NCBI RefSeq assembly: GCF_002743335.1
Contig: NZ_PDZB01000009.1
Span: forward strand, 1 to 64,000
Direction of reading: 5' to 3'
DNA length: 64,000 nt
Source of the DNA: Sporosarcina sp. P32b
Lineage (GTDB): Bacteria; Bacillota; Bacilli; Bacillales_A; Planococcaceae
In this document: positions 60,753 through 64,000 of the stretch, in pieces
Layout of the letters: each line of letters starts with the position of its first letter
How positions within the stretch are numbered: position 1 is the stretch's first letter
Position numbers and translations under genes: made by a program
The notes under the pieces: generated by a model
The model's database searches: none
What the model saw: the letters and a program-made list of their open reading frames with translations, nothing else
Told to the model about the DNA's origin: nothing

Positions 60753-63700
60753 ATGAAGAAGTTAGTAATGGTTATGATGGTTATAGCATTTTTACTCATT
60801 GTGCCTGTAGGGTTATGGTTTTTGAAGAGTAATCCGCCGATGAAGGTAGCTATTATTGATAAGTCGGCTGTAGAAAACTTACATACAAAACATCTGGGGA
60901 TTAGCTGGGTATTAAACTATTCAAAAGTAAAAGCACCGCATAACAAACCATTTGATCCTGCACGTGACTATTATGGCGGATTCACAGTAGTAGAAGGAAA
61001 AGGTATTTCAGAGTTGAAACCACTACCTAAAGAGTATGCGGAGAAAGATATAATTTACTTGGCAAATACCGCTAGTATCGATGAAAGTATGGTAGATATG
61101 AATGATCCTGTGCTTGCTGCATACGAAGATGATCATGGCGGACTAAAAGAAGTAGAGTGGCAAAGAATCTTGAAAAGACTTAATTCAAAAAAGCCTTCAT
61201 TATTTATAGCGGAGTATAATTCGTTTTCTGCGCCCACTTCGGAGAAAGTACGTACGCGTGTTGAGGATCGAATGGGATTGAAGTTTTCTGGTTGGAAAGG
61301 ACGTTATGTGGAGGAACTTGACCCACAAAAGAATGCGGAAATGCAAAGTATTCTTGCTGGACAAGCAGCAGAGTGGACATATAATGGTCCTGGGTTTTTG
61401 TTAGTTAATGATACTACAGGCGAAGTTCTAGCATTGGAAAAAGATGAAGAGCTCTCAAAAGAGGGTATTCAGCTAACATTTACGGATATTGGAACGGAAC
61501 GATTAAACATCTCGGGGTCGCATCACTTTCACTCTTGGTTTGATATCGTAACAGCAGAGCAAGGGGAATCTTTAGCGGTGTACGATTGGAATCTTACTGA
61601 AAAAGGAAAACAGCTGTTAGCGAAGAAAGGAATTCCTACTCAATTCGATGCAGTAGTGCGTCATACATCAGGTGTTTCTGAGAGCATGTATTTTTCTGGG
61701 GATTTCAGCAGCGTGGAAAATGTCCCTTCTATCTATCAAGTAAAAGGAATAGCGAAAGTATATAAAATGATTCAAAGATCCTCTGAGAAAACATTCTTCT
61801 GGTCAGCATATGTACCCATGGTGCAAGGTGCGCTTGAAAAGTTTGGTCAGGTAGAATCAAAGGAAGAGAAAGAGCCTAAGCAAGAGGGAGTAAAGATGAC
61901 CTCACGAATGAACGGAAAACATTTGGAAGTTTTAACAGATGGAAAGTGGACTCCGATGATTGTGAAAGGCGTGAATATTGGAATGGGGAAGCCGGGAGCA
62001 TTTCCTGGGGAAGCTGCCATTACAGAAGAAGAATATTACAAATGGTTCGAAGCAATTGGTGAGATGAACGCGAATACTATCCGAGTCTACACGCTTCACC
62101 CACCTGATTTTTATCATGCTTTAAAAGCGTATAACGATGTACACGATACCCCTATATATGTCATGCATGGTGTCTGGATCAATGAAGAAAAACTGGAAGA
62201 GTCATTGGATGCCTTTGAAAAAGAGAACTTGCAAGACTTTCAAAAAGAAATGGTTCAGCTGGTCGATGTCATTCACGGAAATGCTACTGTGCCGTCCCGT
62301 CCAGGTCATGCATCCGGTGTATACGACGCGGATATCTCCCAATGGGTCACAGCGTGGATGATTGGAATTGAATGGTATCCTTTCATGGTAGAAAACACGA
62401 ATAAGCTACACCCTGATTTAGGAGAATATAATGGAAAGTATTTTGAAACAAAAGGTGCCGCTGCATTTGAATATTGGCTAGCGGAACAAATGGATGTACT
62501 AGTGTCGCATGAAGTGCGTAACTACCAGCAGATTCGGCCGATGAGCTTCGTCAACTGGGTAACAACTGATATGCTGACACACCCGTCAGATTCTTCAGGT
62601 CAGGAAGATATCGTATCCGTTAATCCGAATCTACTCTACACTAAAGGAGAAATGGACAAGCCGGGTCAATTTGCTTCCTATCATGTGTATCCTTATTATC
62701 CAGACTTCTTGAACTACGAGAAAAAATATCGTGAGTTTATTGATTTCAGAGGCCAGAAGAATAATTACGCTGGCTATTTAAAAGATTTGCATGAAGCGCA
62801 TCGAATACCGATTTTAATATCAGAGTTTGGAATCCCAGCATCTAGGGGAAAAGCGCATGAAAATCCATTTGGCTGGAATCAGGGCTTTATATCAGAGGAT
62901 CGTCAAGGGGAGATACTAACACATTTATATGAAGATATTTTGCATGAGGATATGATGGGAGCGCTAGTGTTTTCATGGCAAGATGAGTGGTTTAAACGAA
63001 CGTGGAACACAGCAGAATATGATAATCCTGATCGTCGTCCATACTGGTCAAACACGCAAACGAATGAACAAAAGTTCGGACTGCTCAGCTTTGACCCATT
63101 GAAAATAAAAGTGGCTGGATATGAAGAGGAATGGACAGGAGAACCGATGTACAAAAACAAGCAAGGCACGCTCGAAAAAATGTATATAGATCATGACGAA
63201 ACATTTTTGTACATTCGGGTAGATTATGATGAATCCAAAATAGCTAAAACGGATGTAGTGAATATTCTCTTTGACACGATACCAGGGCGTGGAAATGCAC
63301 GTGCTAGTAGAATAGAAGATATTCAATTTACTAACGGTCTAGAATTCATTGCTAAAATTAACGGGGCCAAATCACGTATGTTGATTGACCCTCATTATGA
63401 TCTATTCCACCATGACTACGGTAAGGATGTAGGATATATTCCAGAAAATGAAATGAAAGATCGAACCAATCAGTTTATTCCGATGCAGTATGCGTTAAAT
63501 CGAAAATATCTAGTGAAAAATGAAAAACGTACGATTCCTTTTAGTTTCTATGAAACGGGAAAGCTACAGGAAGGAAATGGAGACCCAGACTCAGCCGATT
63601 ATGATTCTTTAGCAGATTATCGTATGCGTGACGGCATGCTGGAACTACGTATTCCATGGATGTTGTTACAAGCAAAGGATCCAAGTAGAAAAGAGTTTAT

Positions 63701-63932
63701 CGAGAATTTGTTGGTGGATGGTACGAAAACAAGTATAAATATCGATGAAATATTTATTGGAGCGGTTTTAACATCAGAAGATGGCAAGGTACTGGAGTCA
63801 TTTCCTCAGATACACGACAAAAAGCTAGATTCAATGGAAAGTTACACATGGGATAATTGGCAAGTTCCTATGTATGAAGAACGATTGAAGAAATCTTATT
63901 ATTACTTACAAGATGCATTTAAAGCGAAGTGA
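60753..63932 (+). CDS. Large membrane-anchored protein with glycoside-hydrolase-like TIM barrel
   Basis: 1059 residues. An N-terminal anchor or signal (about 4-24) is followed by a ~370-residue exported domain (VKAPHNKPFDPARDYYGGF, ISGSHHFHSWFD), a TIM barrel of the GH2/GH5 type (about 400-760) starting VKGVNIGMGKPG..NANTIRVYTLHPP, with candidate acid Glu540 in MIGIEWYPF and nucleophile Glu691 in ILISEFGIPASRG, and a C-terminal beta domain (about 800-1040) resembling a carbohydrate-binding module. Probably a cell-surface polysaccharide enzyme. ATG 60753 follows GAAAGGGGGG. The partners, if an operon exists, lie outside. Confidence 0.7.
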   Translation: MKKLVMVMMVIAFLLIVPVGLWFLKSNPPMKVAIIDKSAVENLHTKHLGISWVLNYSKVKAPHNKPFDPARDYYGGFTVVEGKGISELKPLPKEYAEKDIIYLANTASIDESMVDMNDPVLAAYEDDHGGLKEVEWQRILKRLNSKKPSLFIAEYNSFSAPTSEKVRTRVEDRMGLKFSGWKGRYVEELDPQKNAEMQSILAGQAAEWTYNGPGFLLVNDTTGEVLALEKDEELSKEGIQLTFTDIGTERLNISGSHHFHSWFDIVTAEQGESLAVYDWNLTEKGKQLLAKKGIPTQFDAVVRHTSGVSESMYFSGDFSSVENVPSIYQVKGIAKVYKMIQRSSEKTFFWSAYVPMVQGALEKFGQVESKEEKEPKQEGVKMTSRMNGKHLEVLTDGKWTPMIVKGVNIGMGKPGAFPGEAAITEEEYYKWFEAIGEMNANTIRVYTLHPPDFYHALKAYNDVHDTPIYVMHGVWINEEKLEESLDAFEKENLQDFQKEMVQLVDVIHGNATVPSRPGHASGVYDADISQWVTAWMIGIEWYPFMVENTNKLHPDLGEYNGKYFETKGAAAFEYWLAEQMDVLVSHEVRNYQQIRPMSFVNWVTTDMLTHPSDSSGQEDIVSVNPNLLYTKGEMDKPGQFASYHVYPYYPDFLNYEKKYREFIDFRGQKNNYAGYLKDLHEAHRIPILISEFGIPASRGKAHENPFGWNQGFISEDRQGEILTHLYEDILHEDMMGALVFSWQDEWFKRTWNTAEYDNPDRRPYWSNTQTNEQKFGLLSFDPLKIKVAGYEEEWTGEPMYKNKQGTLEKMYIDHDETFLYIRVDYDESKIAKTDVVNILFDTIPGRGNARASRIEDIQFTNGLEFIAKINGAKSRMLIDPHYDLFHHDYGKDVGYIPENEMKDRTNQFIPMQYALNRKYLVKNEKRTIPFSFYETGKLQEGNGDPDSADYDSLADYRMRDGMLELRIPWMLLQAKDPSRKEFIENLLVDGTKTSINIDEIFIGAVLTSEDGKVLESFPQIHDKKLDSMESYTWDNWQVPMYEERLKKSYYYLQDAFKAK

Positions 63933-63952
63933 AATTAAGATTCATAGTGGAA

Positions 63953-63991
63953 AAAGAACAGAAGTCTTTCTGAGACATCTGTTCTTTTTTT
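63953..63991 (+). terminator. Terminator at the window end
   Basis: AAAGAACAGAAGTCT-TTCTG-AGACATCTGTTCTTT plus T-run. Confidence 0.85.
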
Positions 63992-64000
63992 GTAAATTGA

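Overview
The window looks like chromosome from a low-GC, endospore-forming Firmicute of the order Bacillales, most like a Sporosarcina-type member of the Planococcaceae. Evidence: AT-rich DNA with strong Gram-positive ribosome binding sites and many TTG/GTG starts; a CotF-family spore protein and a LysM/GH18 spore-germination-type hydrolase; a T-box, an S-box (SAM) and an adenine riboswitch; HPr with both His15 and Ser46; a short HisG paired with HisZ; and a Mn(II)-oxidase (mnx) cluster of the kind known from Mn-oxidizing Bacillus spores. I see no rRNA, tRNA, CRISPR array, prophage or insertion sequence.

Layout. 0-9.4 kb: an isochorismatase-like hydrolase, YpsA, an acyl-CoA dehydrogenase, a chemotaxis receptor broken by one in-frame stop, an RNA 2',3'-cyclic phosphodiesterase, a HAD phosphatase, and serA behind a serine-type T-box. 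9.4-15 kb: an AbrB-type regulator, SAM riboswitch plus metA, a DUF421 protein, and the spore genes cotF-like and sleL-like. 15-27 kb: glutamate dehydrogenase, argG (with a visible ARG box), then a nearly complete histidine operon hisZ-G-D-B-A-F-IE-C with hisJ divergent. hisH is missing and a 62-bp hairpin repeat sits where it would normally be. 27-37.6 kb: a cyclic-2,3-diphosphoglycerate-synthase-like P-loop protein, rlmN, a SCO/two-component unit divergent from a His-rich YtkA/FixH-type lipoprotein, an ASCH protein, a MetQ-type lipoprotein, YfkAB and a SEC-C protein.

37.8-45.6 kb is the most unusual part: a seven-gene mnxABCDEFG-like operon ending in a ~1213-residue multicopper oxidase, followed by an MnxD-like paralogue and a convergent Cys-rich protein. 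I can read the same small beta-rich (Sm/SH3-like) sequence pattern seven times in five of these proteins, which suggests that the oxidase is built on an expanded family of small scaffold domains. Promoter-like matches to mother-cell sigma factors flank the cluster, in keeping with deposition on the spore surface.

45.8-51.6 kb holds ptsHI divergent from fruR-fruK-fruA, a compact fructose PTS. 51.7-64 kb holds small proteins of unknown role, pbuE under an adenine riboswitch, a DUF2829/Tad2-like protein, an SDR, queT behind a leader that folds like a preQ1-II riboswitch, an XRE regulator with a membrane partner, a DHA2 drug exporter, a GmhB-like phosphatase, and a 1059-residue membrane-anchored protein with a glycoside-hydrolase-like barrel.
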